A stretch of 51,669 bases of DNA, from contig MNDE01000050.1 of assembly GCA_001914785.1 (NCBI GenBank), forward strand, positions 1-51,669, in the 5' to 3' direction. The notes under the pieces are model-generated. The model ran no database searches. It was not told the origin of the DNA and saw nothing but the letters and a program-made list of their open reading frames with translations. Shown piece after piece: positions 34,421 to 42,965 of the stretch. A program made the translations under genes and the position numbers. This DNA comes from Acidobacteria bacterium 13_2_20CM_57_17 (GTDB lineage Bacteria; Acidobacteriota; Terriglobia; Acidiferrales; UBA7541). The number at the start of each line of letters is the position of its first letter. The first letter of the stretch is position 1.

Positions 34421-35380
34421 ATGCGTTCCGAGAACATTTTCATTTGCACGCTTTTCCTCCTGACAGGCGGCTTATCGGCGCGGGCCCAGACGGTCACTCC
34501 TTCGCCGGAAACTGGAGTTACTCCGAACACTCTTCTGCTCTACCGCGCGGATCTTGTTCCCGGCAAGGAAGCGGCCTACGCGCAGACGGAATCGGATATT
34601 GCCCGCGGCTATGCGAACGCAAAGATTCCGGTCTACTGGCTCGCCCTCCAGTCCACCACAGGTTCGCCGCACGTGCTTTACTTCGATGGATTCGACACAT
34701 TCGCGGAAATCGAAAAGGCGGGGACGGACATAGCCGAAGGACTTAACACTTATCCGGAACTCGCCACTCTCCAGCAAAAATTGCAGGAATTCGTCACCGC
34801 CACGCGCACGGCCATGGCCTTCCGCCGCGACGACCTGAGCTATCACCTCAACAAGATCGACCTCGCCAAAGCGCGCTACGTTCGCGTCACCATTTTTCAA
34901 CTCCGGCCAGGCTACGAAGACGAATTCTCCGATGCGTTCCGTGCGCGCGCCAGGATTCATGAAACCAACGACGTCGAAACTCCCTGGATGGTCTATCAGG
35001 TCCACTCGGGACTTACGTTGCCCGCGTTCCTCGAATTCCAGCCCATGGATTCCCTCGGCGAAATTGACGATGCGCTCGATCGCGAAAAAAGAGGCCGCCG
35101 TGCTCCCGTCGAGAAGCGCCCATCGCCGGCCCAGAAGTGGATGAAAGACACGGAAGTCAGTATTGAAACGCAGATTTACAACGTCAGCCTTGCGATGAGC
35201 GACCTCTCGGCGCAGTCCGTAGCCGTGGCGCCCACACCAGCACGTCCTGTCTTCGAGCGAAATGAAGGAGAGGCCGCGAAGCCAGGGCAACGCCCAAGGA
35301 CTCCGCCATCGAGTTTTGCGCAAGCTCCGCTTCGGCGCGCTGAAGCGGCCACCGCGGATGATGAATCTCCCCGCGAATGA
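34421..35380 (+). CDS. secreted protein of unknown function
   Basis: The protein is 319 residues from ATG 34421, with GGGAG seven bases upstream; the longer track start overlaps the preceding gene. A signal peptide (NIFICTLFLLTGGLSARAQ) precedes two similar half domains: LLLYRADLVPGKEAAYAQTESD and RVTIFQLRPGYEDEFSDAFRA both look like ferredoxin-type dimeric alpha-beta barrel units (NIPSNAP or antibiotic-monooxygenase fold). The C-terminus is proline- and arginine-rich and overlaps the opposite-strand DUF2071 gene by 197 bases. The function is unknown. Confidence 0.6.
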   Translation: MRSENIFICTLFLLTGGLSARAQTVTPSPETGVTPNTLLLYRADLVPGKEAAYAQTESDIARGYANAKIPVYWLALQSTTGSPHVLYFDGFDTFAEIEKAGTDIAEGLNTYPELATLQQKLQEFVTATRTAMAFRRDDLSYHLNKIDLAKARYVRVTIFQLRPGYEDEFSDAFRARARIHETNDVETPWMVYQVHSGLTLPAFLEFQPMDSLGEIDDALDREKRGRRAPVEKRPSPAQKWMKDTEVSIETQIYNVSLAMSDLSAQSVAVAPTPARPVFERNEGEAAKPGQRPRTPPSSFAQAPLRRAEAATADDESPRE

Positions 35381-35954
35381 TTCGACCGCGTCCGTCCGTT
35401 GTATACAAGCAATACCGTTCGGTTAGGAAATATTCCAGCGTGCCACGTCGCGAGGAAAACACTTCGCCAATGGGGCGATATCGGCACTTCAGCAACGCAG
35501 ACGACGCTCCGAGATGCGTTCGCTCGCTGTCGTAGTGATTCCAGCCGTCCTGGTTTGCGCAGCGCATGCGCGCGTGAAAATACGGCAAGTGAAACCACGC
35601 ACGGGCAATCGCAACCGCCAGCGCGTTGCCTGCGTCCAGGCTGAAAAACCACACGCCGGGCTTGCCATCGCAGGTCACATAGGTTCGGATATTCAATTCA
35701 GGGAATGCGGAAAGCCACGGAAGCGCAGGCGTCCCGCGTAACCGCACACCGGTCATGCGAAACGGAACGACCGCGAGCCACGCGCTTCCTTCGAAGGTGT
35801 CGACTTGCAATTGCGGCGGGAGGAGCGGGCGCATCACAGCCGCATTCACTGGCCAATGTGCGAAGAGCAGGTCGTGCCAACTCTGCGCCATCACCCACGG
35901 CCCTGCGGACATTGGCCATGGCCGGTGCGCCACTCCTTGTATGACCGAGTCCAT
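35184..35954 (-). CDS. DUF2071 (YqjF-like) protein
   Basis: The protein is 256 residues from ATG 35954; the longer ORF to 36161 runs across the OsmC gene and is rejected. AQSWHDLLFAHWPVNAAVMRPLLPPQLQVDTFEGSAWLAVVPFRMTGVR is the typical start of DUF2071, with FPELNIRTYVTCDGKPGVWFFSLDA and FHLPYFHARM following. The end, GEIHHPRWPLQRAEAEL through LHFARRQDVLVW, also matches. It is thought to be an acetoacetate-decarboxylase-like beta barrel, but no reaction is established. Its 3' end overlaps the gene on the other strand. Confidence 0.8.
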   Translation of the reverse strand: MDSVIQGVAHRPWPMSAGPWVMAQSWHDLLFAHWPVNAAVMRPLLPPQLQVDTFEGSAWLAVVPFRMTGVRLRGTPALPWLSAFPELNIRTYVTCDGKPGVWFFSLDAGNALAVAIARAWFHLPYFHARMRCANQDGWNHYDSERTHLGASSALLKCRYRPIGEVFSSRRGTLEYFLTERYCLYTTDGRGRIIRGEIHHPRWPLQRAEAELAQNSMAESLGVALASRPLLHFARRQDVLVWAPRLRTAPRGRSSQG

Positions 35955-36068
35955 CCGGGCTTTCAAGACTTTCTCGACAAGCTCATTTTCTGAATATACC
36001 CTTCCACTGGGCTCCCGAATCGTATTCTGTGAATTCAAATAGAACGAAAGAGCCAAAAGGAGAATATT

Positions 36069-36494
36069 ATGCAGCGCAAAGCATCCGCGGTTTGGCAAGG
36101 CGGGCTGAAAGACGGGAAGGGCTCGATTTCTACGGATAGCGGCGTCCTGAAACAGACGCAATACTCCTTCAGCACACGTTTTGAAAACGGCATTGGAACC
36201 AATCCCGAGGAGTTACTCGCTGCCGCACACGCAGGTTGATTTACGATGGCTCTTTCCGCCCAGTTGGGCGGTGCAGGTATGACAGCCAGCAGGCTGGAGA
36301 CGACGGCCACGATTTCGCTCGAAAAGGTCGGAGACGGCTTTGCCATCACGAAAAGCCATCTGGACCTAGTCGCTAAAATTCCCGGCGCGGACAAAGCCAA
36401 ATTCGACACCGCCGTGAAAGCCGCTGAAACCGGCTGCCCGGTCTCAAAACTTTTCAAGGCGGAAATCAGCGTCAGCGCGCGTCTGGAAACATAG
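36069..36494 (+). CDS. OsmC-family peroxidase with in-frame UGA at the catalytic Cys (candidate selenoprotein)
   Basis: OsmC proteins reduce organic hydroperoxides with a cysteine pair. The frame from ATG 36069 gives [19 protein letters not shown], then [12 protein letters not shown], then TGA (36237-36239, codon 57), then [13 protein letters not shown], and continues to [20 protein letters not shown] and a stop at 36492-36494. Total 141 codons match OsmC length. Codon 57 is exactly where homologues have the peroxidatic Cys (AHAxCFxMALS); the resolving Cys123 is kept. AGGAG lies six bases before ATG. A stem-loop with a GU-containing loop sits 23 bases after the TGA. selA is in the window. I read codon 57 as selenocysteine. 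A nonsense mutation or sequencing error is the alternative. The ORF track shows only the second part. Confidence 0.8.
36237..36271 (+). promoter_or_regulatory. candidate bacterial SECIS element
   Basis: After the in-frame TGA (36237-36239), CCGCCC (36256-36261) and GGGCGG (36266-36271) form a perfect six-base stem capped by AGTT. The loop starts 23 bases after the TGA, within the 16-37 base range known for bacterial SECIS, and contains the GU that SelB contacts in other cases. TGGCT near 36248 can also pair with AGCCA near 36283 to lengthen the stem. The region is also coding for conserved OsmC residues. Confidence 0.6.
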
Positions 36495-36555
36495 AAAACC
36501 GGACGTTTTCAAGGGGAATTCTCATTCAAAAGGCCAAGCAGGTACAATGCCCCAC

Positions 36556-37704
36556 ATGATTCCAGCTCCGGGAGTCTTCGCTGCAGGTGTCGCGATCTTC
36601 CTGATCGTGCTCTGGGACGCGTTCGAGGCTATCATCCTGCCGCGCCGCGTCACGCGAAAATTCCGCCTCGCGCGCCTTTTCTACCGTTCTACTTGGATTA
36701 CCTGGAAATTCGTGATGTGCTTCATCCCTAAGCCCAAGACCCGAGAAGCGATGCTGGGGTTTTATGGCCCGCTTTCGCTCCTGGTTCTCGTCGGAGTTTG
36801 GGCCGTGGGCCTCGTGCTTGGCTTTGGGCTCATGCAGTATGGCGCCGGTTCCGCCGTGACAATGACGGGCATCCAGTCCAGTTTCCTGACGGACATCTAT
36901 CTGAGCGGCACGACCTTCTTTACGCTTGGCCTCGGCGACGTCATTCCGCGCTCCGGATTGGCCCGCGCGCTAGTCGTCACCGAAGCCGGCTTTGGATTTG
37001 GTTTTCTTGCCGCCGTCATCGGCTACTTGCCATTCATCTATGGCTCGTTCTCCAAGCGCGAAGTGAATATCTCGCTGCTCGACTCCCGCGCCGGCACGCC
37101 GCCTACCGCCGGCGAACTTCTTCGCCGCCACAGCTACGCCCACGGCCAGGACGCCCTCCGCGTTCTCCTCAAGGAGTGGGAGTTTTGGTGCGCCGACCTG
37201 ATGGAGAGCCATCTCTCCTATCCCGTGCTCGCCTATTTTCGCTCGCAGCACGACAACCAGTCCTGGATCGCTTCGCTCACGGCAATTCTGGACACTTGCG
37301 CGATCGTCATGGTTGGGATCGAAGGCGCTTGTGAAAAACAGGCCGAGCTTACTTTTGCGATTGCGCGTCACGCCGTCGTCGATCTTTCGCAAGTCTTCGG
37401 TACAGCTCCCAAGCCGCTGCCGCACGACCGCCTGCCTGCGCAAGATTTGCGCCGCATCCGCGACATTCTTGCCCAGCACGGCATGAAACTTCATGACGGC
37501 GAACAAGCCGACCGCAAACTCTTGGAGTTCCGCAAAATGTATGAGCCTTACATCTACGCGCTGGCCAACTATCTGAACCAGTCGCTGCCGCCCTGGATTC
37601 CTCAGAAAAAAGGCAAGGACAATTGGCAGACCACCGCCTGGGCGCAGTCCGCCGGCGTGATCGACAAGGAAGTGGCCACGGTCGTCGCCGATGATCATTT
37701 CTAG
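36556..37704 (+). CDS. two-helix potassium-channel-like membrane protein
   Basis: The protein is 382 residues from ATG 36556. A hydrophobic helix (ages 8-28, near WDAFEAIILP) is followed by another, then a pore: TDIYLSGTTFFTLGLGDVIP, whose TLGLGD stands where potassium channels have TVGYGD. A last pore helix follows (TEAGFGFGFLAAVIGYLPFIY). The 200-residue C-terminal part is helical and cytosolic. TACAAT at 36543-36548 lies exactly seven bases before this ATG, so the message is probably leaderless; the ATG at 36547 overlaps the box. Ion selectivity is unproven, because the filter deviates. Two palindromes follow the stop. Confidence 0.75.
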   Translation: MIPAPGVFAAGVAIFLIVLWDAFEAIILPRRVTRKFRLARLFYRSTWITWKFVMCFIPKPKTREAMLGFYGPLSLLVLVGVWAVGLVLGFGLMQYGAGSAVTMTGIQSSFLTDIYLSGTTFFTLGLGDVIPRSGLARALVVTEAGFGFGFLAAVIGYLPFIYGSFSKREVNISLLDSRAGTPPTAGELLRRHSYAHGQDALRVLLKEWEFWCADLMESHLSYPVLAYFRSQHDNQSWIASLTAILDTCAIVMVGIEGACEKQAELTFAIARHAVVDLSQVFGTAPKPLPHDRLPAQDLRRIRDILAQHGMKLHDGEQADRKLLEFRKMYEPYIYALANYLNQSLPPWIPQKKGKDNWQTTAWAQSAGVIDKEVATVVADDHF

Positions 37705-37744
37705 TCTTATTTAGACTAGTTAGCGCTAGTCTAATTTAGACTAG
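37701..37744. repeat. two tandem 19-base palindromes, likely operator or terminator
   Basis: CTAGTCTTATTTAGACTAG (37701-37719) and CTAGTCTAATTTAGACTAG (37726-37744) are near-identical palindromes with centres 25 bases apart. The first overlaps the channel gene stop. A weak -35 (TTGAGC, 37746) and CATAAT (37767-37772) follow at once, so the second palindrome abuts the promoter of the oxidoreductase. No T-tract follows, which speaks for an operator. The motif is rich in the rare CTAG. Confidence 0.6.
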
Positions 37745-37799
37745 TTTGAGCGGCGTGACGCTGCCTCATAATCGCTAATTCTTTCGCTGGGGTGAAATC

Positions 37800-38762
37800 A
37801 TGAAAGCCATCCTCGTTCGTGAATTCGGCGGCCCCGAAGTCCTGAAGCTCGAGGAAGTCTCCACACCAAAGCCGGCCGCCGGACAAGTCCTCGTCCGCAT
37901 CCACGGCGCGGGCGTGAATCCCTACGACACCTACATGCGCGCAGGCACCTACGCAATCAAGCCGTCGCTTCCCTACACGCCGGGCTCGGACGCCGCGGGA
38001 GTCATCGAAGCGGCCGGCGCTGGCGTGAAAAAAGTGAAGCCGGGAGACCGCGTCTACACTGCGAAGACCCTCACCGGCGCGTACGCGGAGTATGCTCTCG
38101 CGCTGGAAGAGCAAGTGCATCCCCTGCCCGAGAAAATCAGTTTTGCCCAGGGCGCTGGCGTGTGGGTCCCCTACGGTACCGCGTATCACGCATTGCATCA
38201 CTCTGCACAAGCGCGCGCGTCCGAAACGGTCCTCGTGCACGGTGCGAGCGGAGGGGTCGGCACGGCGGCAGTACAAATGGCCCGGGCCATGGGACTCACC
38301 GTCTTCGGCACCGCCGGAACGCAGAAGGGCGTCGATCTCGTCAAGCGCGAAGGAGCGCATCAGGTTTTCGATCACAGTAAGGCCGACTATCAGGAAGAAA
38401 TTATGAAATCGACGACCGGCCGCGGCCTGGACATTATTCTTGAGATGCTCGCCAACGTAAATCTTTCGGCGGATTTGAAACTGCTCGCAACAAATGGCCG
38501 TGTAATCATCATCGGCAATCGCGGCGAGATCAGTATCAACCCGCGCGACTTGATGCTGCGCCGCGCTTCAGCTCGCGGCTTCACGCTATGGGCTATCACT
38601 CCCGCGGAAGAAGCAGAAATCCACGCAGGCCTCATTGCCGGCCTCGAAAACGGCACGCTTCGCCCGGTCGTTGGCAAGGAGTTGCCCCTCGCCGAAGCCG
38701 CGCGCGCCCACAAAGAAATCCTCGAGCCCGGCGCCGCTGGGAAAATTGTTCTTGTTCCCTAG
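37800..38762 (+). CDS. NADPH:quinone oxidoreductase, zeta-crystallin-like
   Basis: The protein is 320 residues, a medium-chain dehydrogenase without zinc: REFGGPEVLKLEEVSTPKP, GVNPYDTYMRAG, YTPGSDAAGVI and the cofactor fold VLVHGASGGVGTAAVQMARAMG. The quinone oxidoreductase signature is clear and there are no zinc-site cysteines. It reduces quinones or enones with NADPH in the cytosol. GGGGTGAA lies just before the start. The tandem palindromes upstream suggest it is induced by its substrates. Confidence 0.88.
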   Translation: MKAILVREFGGPEVLKLEEVSTPKPAAGQVLVRIHGAGVNPYDTYMRAGTYAIKPSLPYTPGSDAAGVIEAAGAGVKKVKPGDRVYTAKTLTGAYAEYALALEEQVHPLPEKISFAQGAGVWVPYGTAYHALHHSAQARASETVLVHGASGGVGTAAVQMARAMGLTVFGTAGTQKGVDLVKREGAHQVFDHSKADYQEEIMKSTTGRGLDIILEMLANVNLSADLKLLATNGRVIIIGNRGEISINPRDLMLRRASARGFTLWAITPAEEAEIHAGLIAGLENGTLRPVVGKELPLAEAARAHKEILEPGAAGKIVLVP

Positions 38763-38798
38763 CGAAGCATCCAGAACCGCGCACGCATCTGCCCGGCG

Positions 38799-40550
38799 TT
38801 GCGGCAGCCTCGAGACATATCGACTTCATTCGGGCCGCGAACTTGCCGTATAATTGGTTTTCTAAAATTTCAGCTCATAGAGACTCTGGCCGGCAGCGGA
38901 ATCACTTTCATCGTGCACACAGCCCTTTTACTCTCGGTTGTTCTCGTGGCCCAAAACCCGATCAGCCATTATTGGCACAAGCTCACCGACAGAACCTTTA
39001 CCGGCATCTATCACGCCAACGCTTTCGACCTGGCGATGATGATTCCCTACTTCATCGTCCTCCTGGTTCTCGCGGTTTACGGTCTGCATCGATACTGGCT
39101 GGTCTACGACTATTTCGCGTATTCCAAAAATGTTCCCCCGGCTCCGCCGCCGGTCGCGAACTGGCCGCGCGTCACCGTGCAGCTGCCGATCTTCAATGAG
39201 CGCTACGTGATCGAGCGGCTCGTCGAAGCCGTTTCGCGTTTCGACTACCCCCCGGAACTGCTCGATGTACAAGTCCTCGACGATTCCACCGACGAAACCC
39301 GCTACATCGCTCGCGCTTGCGTCGAGCGCCACGCCGCGCAGGGCATGCCCATCGCCTACATTCATCGCACCAATCGCGAAGGTTACAAAGCCGGAGCCCT
39401 GGAAAACGGGCTGAAAACCGCCAAGGGCGAATTCGTCGCCATTTTCGACGCGGACTTTCTTCCCGAGTCCGATTTTCTACGCCGCACGATTCCCTATTTC
39501 ATGAACCCCGACGGTGGCGGCAACATTGGCATGGTGCAGACACGGTGGACATACCTCAACAGCGACTATTCCCTGCTCACCAACGTCGAAACCATTCTTC
39601 TCGACGGCCACTTTGTCGTCGAGCATGGCGCCCGTTCTCGCCGCGGCACTTTCTTCAACTTCAATGGCACGGCCGGCGTTTGGCGCCGCAAAGCCATTGA
39701 CGACGCCGGCGGCTGGCAACACGACACGCTTACCGAAGACACAGATCTTTCCTATCGCTCGCAGCTCAAGGGCTGGAAGTTTCTCTACCTCCCGCAAATC
39801 GAATGCGCTTCCGAGCTTCCCGTGGACATGAACGGCTTCAAAGCCCAGCAGGCGCGCTGGGCCAAGGGTCTTATGCAAACGGCGAAAAAAATCCTTCCCA
39901 AAGTTTGGAAGTCAGCTGCGCCCTGGCACGTCAAAGCCGAAGCCTTTTTCCACCTTACCGGCAACATCAGCTATCCGCTGATGATTTTGCTTTCCACAAT
40001 GTTGCTGCCCGCGATGATCGTGCGCTTTTATCAGGGCTGGGTTCAGATGCTGGTGATCGACCTGCCGCTCTTTCTCGCCTCCACATGTTCCATCTCCAGC
40101 TTTTATCTCGTCGCGCAAAGAGAGCTGCGGCCCAAGACCTGGCAACGCACCTTTCTCTATTTGCCATTCGTTATGGCCACGGGCATCGGCATCTCCGTTC
40201 GCAACGCGCAAGCGGTGATCGAAGCGCTGCTCGGCAAGAAAAGCGAGTTTGCCCGCACGCCTAAGTTCAATATCGAAGGCAAGCAGGGCACCTTTGCAAA
40301 AAAATCGTACAAGAACAAAGCCGGGTGGATGCCTTACGCTGAAGTGCTCCTAGGTTTGTATTTCTCACTCGCCATCGTGTATGCCATCGCCAACGAAAAC
40401 TACGCCACTGTCCCGTTCCTGCTGCTCTTTGTTTGGGGCTACCTGTACACCGGCTCGATGTCCCTCGGCCAAACGTACTTCGCGCGTCTCCGCTTCGGCG
40501 TCAATGCTCCTGAAATGCGTCCCGCGACCTCCGGCGCTCCGGGCTTTTGA
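38799..40550 (+). CDS. family-2 glycosyltransferase, cellulose-synthase-like
   Basis: This large integral membrane glycosyltransferase is related to bacterial cellulose and glucomannan synthases. The catalytic domain shows VQVLDDSTDET (first Asp), AIFDADFLPE (DxD), LTEDTDLSYR (TED) and QQARWAKG (QxxRW), flanked by helices at about 30-85, a pair at about 380-440 and a pair at the C-terminus. Secretion of a beta-linked polysaccharide is the expected role. The start is uncertain: the ORF opens at TTG 38799, but a perfect TATAAT at 38849-38854 lies inside it, so translation may begin near 38913 (GTG). It continues into an epoxide hydrolase 24 bases downstream. Confidence 0.85.
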   Translation: MRQPRDISTSFGPRTCRIIGFLKFQLIETLAGSGITFIVHTALLLSVVLVAQNPISHYWHKLTDRTFTGIYHANAFDLAMMIPYFIVLLVLAVYGLHRYWLVYDYFAYSKNVPPAPPPVANWPRVTVQLPIFNERYVIERLVEAVSRFDYPPELLDVQVLDDSTDETRYIARACVERHAAQGMPIAYIHRTNREGYKAGALENGLKTAKGEFVAIFDADFLPESDFLRRTIPYFMNPDGGGNIGMVQTRWTYLNSDYSLLTNVETILLDGHFVVEHGARSRRGTFFNFNGTAGVWRRKAIDDAGGWQHDTLTEDTDLSYRSQLKGWKFLYLPQIECASELPVDMNGFKAQQARWAKGLMQTAKKILPKVWKSAAPWHVKAEAFFHLTGNISYPLMILLSTMLLPAMIVRFYQGWVQMLVIDLPLFLASTCSISSFYLVAQRELRPKTWQRTFLYLPFVMATGIGISVRNAQAVIEALLGKKSEFARTPKFNIEGKQGTFAKKSYKNKAGWMPYAEVLLGLYFSLAIVYAIANENYATVPFLLLFVWGYLYTGSMSLGQTYFARLRFGVNAPEMRPATSGAPGF

Positions 40551-40574
40551 TTCTCTTGCATAGTAGGGCGCTTC

Positions 40575-41423
40575 TTGGAAAAGCTTTCATTCAAGAATGG
40601 CGATGTCAGCTTGCAAGCGGTCGCAGCCGGCCCACACGATGGCCCCGTCATCGTTCTCCTCCACGGTTTCCCGGAATTCTGGTATGGATGGCGCCGGCAG
40701 ATCGAGCCGCTAGCCGCCGCTGGCTTTCGCGTGATCGTCTCCGAACAGCGTGGTTACAACCTCAGTGGCAAACCTGACGGAGTATCCGCTTACGCTTTAA
40801 CGGAACTTGTTTCCGACGTCATCGCCATCGCCGATCAACTCGGCCGAGAAAAAATCTTTCTTGCGGGACATGACTGGGGCGCTGCCGTCGCCTGGAGCAC
40901 CGCCCTGCTTCATCCACAGCGCATAGCCAAGCTCGCCGTCCTCAACGTTCCTCATCCGTCGGTGATGCGCAAATTCCTCAGCACACGTCCGCGCCAGCTC
41001 CTCCGCAGTTGGTACATGTTCTTCTTTCAACTTCCCTGGCTGCCGGAAGCCGTTTTCTCCGCGTTCAACTTCCGCATCGGCTCGCGAGCCCTGCTCCGCT
41101 TCAGCCGTCCCGGCACTTTTTCCGAGGAAGATCTAGCGCAATATCGGGCGGCTTGGTCTCAACCCGGCGCTCTCACCGGCATGATCAATTGGTATCGCGC
41201 CCTCTTCCGCACTCGCGTCAAATTCCCAGACAAAATCGTCCGCGTCCCCACACGCATCCTCTGGGGCGAACGCGACGCCTTCCTTCTGGCCGAAATGGCG
41301 CGCGAAAGCCTGCGCTACTGCACGAACGCGGAACTTTTCACCTTCGCCAATGCCACGCATTGGCTCCAGCACGAAGAGCCTGCTCGCGTCTCTGAATTGT
41401 TGATCGATTTCTTTCGCAGCTGA
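40575..41423 (+). CDS. alpha/beta hydrolase, epoxide hydrolase-like
   Basis: The protein is 282 residues from a TTG. HGFPEFWYGWRRQ is the oxyanion-hole loop typical of epoxide hydrolases, with nucleophile Asp in AGHDWGAAVAW. The acid Asp is in RDAF and the base His in ATHWLQHEEP. EQRGYNLSGKP is close to the DxRGYGxSxxP of the family. It opens small epoxides to diols; the physiological substrate is unknown. It follows the glycosyltransferase at 24 bases. Confidence 0.85.
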   Translation: MEKLSFKNGDVSLQAVAAGPHDGPVIVLLHGFPEFWYGWRRQIEPLAAAGFRVIVSEQRGYNLSGKPDGVSAYALTELVSDVIAIADQLGREKIFLAGHDWGAAVAWSTALLHPQRIAKLAVLNVPHPSVMRKFLSTRPRQLLRSWYMFFFQLPWLPEAVFSAFNFRIGSRALLRFSRPGTFSEEDLAQYRAAWSQPGALTGMINWYRALFRTRVKFPDKIVRVPTRILWGERDAFLLAEMARESLRYCTNAELFTFANATHWLQHEEPARVSELLIDFFRS

Positions 41424-41465
41424 TCGCGCTTCCGTCGGATATCCGCGGGCGGAATCCCGCGTCAT

Positions 41466-42578
41466 TCACTCAAACTGAAAGAAGACAATCTCCGGGCTGG
41501 ATCCGAGCCGAAGCGGAGGTCCCCAGGTCCCCGCGCCGCTGCTCGTGTAGACCAGCATCTTTCCAATTCGGCTAAGCCCGTAAACGAACTGGCGGTAAAT
41601 CCGCCGCGCCATCCACGTCCAGGGAAGAAACTGGCCAACGTGCGTGTGTCCTGAAACTTGCAACGAAATCCCTTCTTTCTCGGCGATGTGCGGCCGGTCC
41701 GGCGCATGCGTCAGCAGGATGCTGGCGCGATTCCGGTCTACTCCGATCTGTCGCAGCACTTTCTGAAAATGCTCGTCAGGCGCGGCGTGATTGTAAGGTA
41801 CGCCAACGATCTGCAGTTGATCTGCGTCCACTTTCTCGTTGTGCAGCACGCGCACTCCCGCATTGCTAACCGCTTGCAGGTATCGCGAATCGTCGCCGAA
41901 TTGTTCATGGTTGCCAGCAACGAAATACGTGCCGTGCGGCGCTCGCAGAGCGCGCAAAGGTTCCGCCGCTTTCGCCGCATCGATCGCCGTACCGTCGTAC
42001 AAATCGCCCGCCAGGAAGACGGCGTCGGGGTTCTCTCTCATCACTTTCTTTACGATCCGCCGCAAAAAGCCGCCGTTGCGGACATGCCCGAGATGCAGGT
42101 CGCTGACCAGCGCCGCTGTCCGTCCGCGCCACGTTTCCGGCAAATTCTCGAGCCGCACCGTGATTCGCCGGATGCGCGTCCACCCGGCGTTCAGCAGTCC
42201 GGCAACTGCGATCAATACCGCGGCCGCGTACAAGACCTCCACGATCGCATGGAAATTCACATTTACACCTACAAGCCTCGTTGCGCCAAAAACCACCCAC
42301 GAAGCACCCGCCGCAAAAAACAAAAAGCTGACAATTCCAAGCCACACGGCGGCAATGCGATAGAGAGTACGCACCGTGCGATTGGAGTAGCGAAACGCCA
42401 ACAGCGACGCTGCCAGGAAGCTGACCGACAAGGCCCCCACAGTCACCTTAAGCCATAGCGCGGAGGTCCCATTCTTTGCCGCCGCAAACGTCCATGTCTT
42501 GTAAATGAAAAAATGTGTAAAGAACAAAGTGGATTGGATGAAGCTGACAAACGCGATGATTCGGGCTCGTTTACTCAT
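41466..42578 (-). CDS. membrane-anchored metallophosphoesterase (YaeI-like)
   Basis: The protein is 370 residues. Four hydrophobic helices cover residues 8-135. The calcineurin-type domain has LVSDLHLGH, LAGDLYDG, VAGNHEQFG, LLTHAPDRP and QVSGHTHVGQ, giving the two-metal site with all ligands. The phosphodiesterase domain therefore probably faces the membrane surface. The best-known relatives, such as YaeI, are phosphodiesterases with unknown targets. It is convergent with the epoxide hydrolase and transcribed away from the M24 peptidase gene. Confidence 0.85.
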   Translation of the reverse strand: MSKRARIIAFVSFIQSTLFFTHFFIYKTWTFAAAKNGTSALWLKVTVGALSVSFLAASLLAFRYSNRTVRTLYRIAAVWLGIVSFLFFAAGASWVVFGATRLVGVNVNFHAIVEVLYAAAVLIAVAGLLNAGWTRIRRITVRLENLPETWRGRTAALVSDLHLGHVRNGGFLRRIVKKVMRENPDAVFLAGDLYDGTAIDAAKAAEPLRALRAPHGTYFVAGNHEQFGDDSRYLQAVSNAGVRVLHNEKVDADQLQIVGVPYNHAAPDEHFQKVLRQIGVDRNRASILLTHAPDRPHIAEKEGISLQVSGHTHVGQFLPWTWMARRIYRQFVYGLSRIGKMLVYTSSGAGTWGPPLRLGSSPEIVFFQFE

Positions 42579-42965
42579 ACCAGATTAGATTCGCGGTGCC
42601 GTCACATTGGTATTTGGGTCTTCCAGCGTGGTAGCGCACACTTTTCTTAGTCCGTTTCTTCAACGTGAACCGCTAAGCCCTGCACCTGGAATCGCGCCCT
42701 TCTACTTACCTCCTGAAATGGCGAGACACTACGGGCGCGCGGCCTGTAGATGTCAGTGAGGAACAGTCCGACTGGCAAACTTGCCACACATCCGAGACCC
42801 CTGAGGGGTTTCGCCCTTTTGTGCTCGTCGACGAGCTTGTCGGCGTTTCTCCAGCATTTCTCCCGACCAGCCCTTTCAGTTACAATCGCCCGTCCCCGTG
42901 TGGCACGCCGCAAACCCACATGCCCCGTGGGCGCAAGATCAAAACGGCAGTTCCGAGGTGCGCGA
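42579..42965. other. intergenic region with palindrome and weak hairpin
   Basis: This 387-base gap separates divergent genes. It holds a perfect 14-base palindrome, GCTCGTCGACGAGC (42823-42836), possibly an operator, and a short stem ACCCC-TGA-GGGGT (42797-42809) followed by a partial T-tract. The ORF-track start at 42750 runs through it and lacks a signal-peptide context. No other gene or RNA was recognised. Confidence 0.45.

Noticed and set aside
42750-42900. RNase P RNA-like GAGGAACAGTCC
   Set aside because: Only the 12-base string resembles the P4 strand; the other conserved regions of RNase P RNA are missing.
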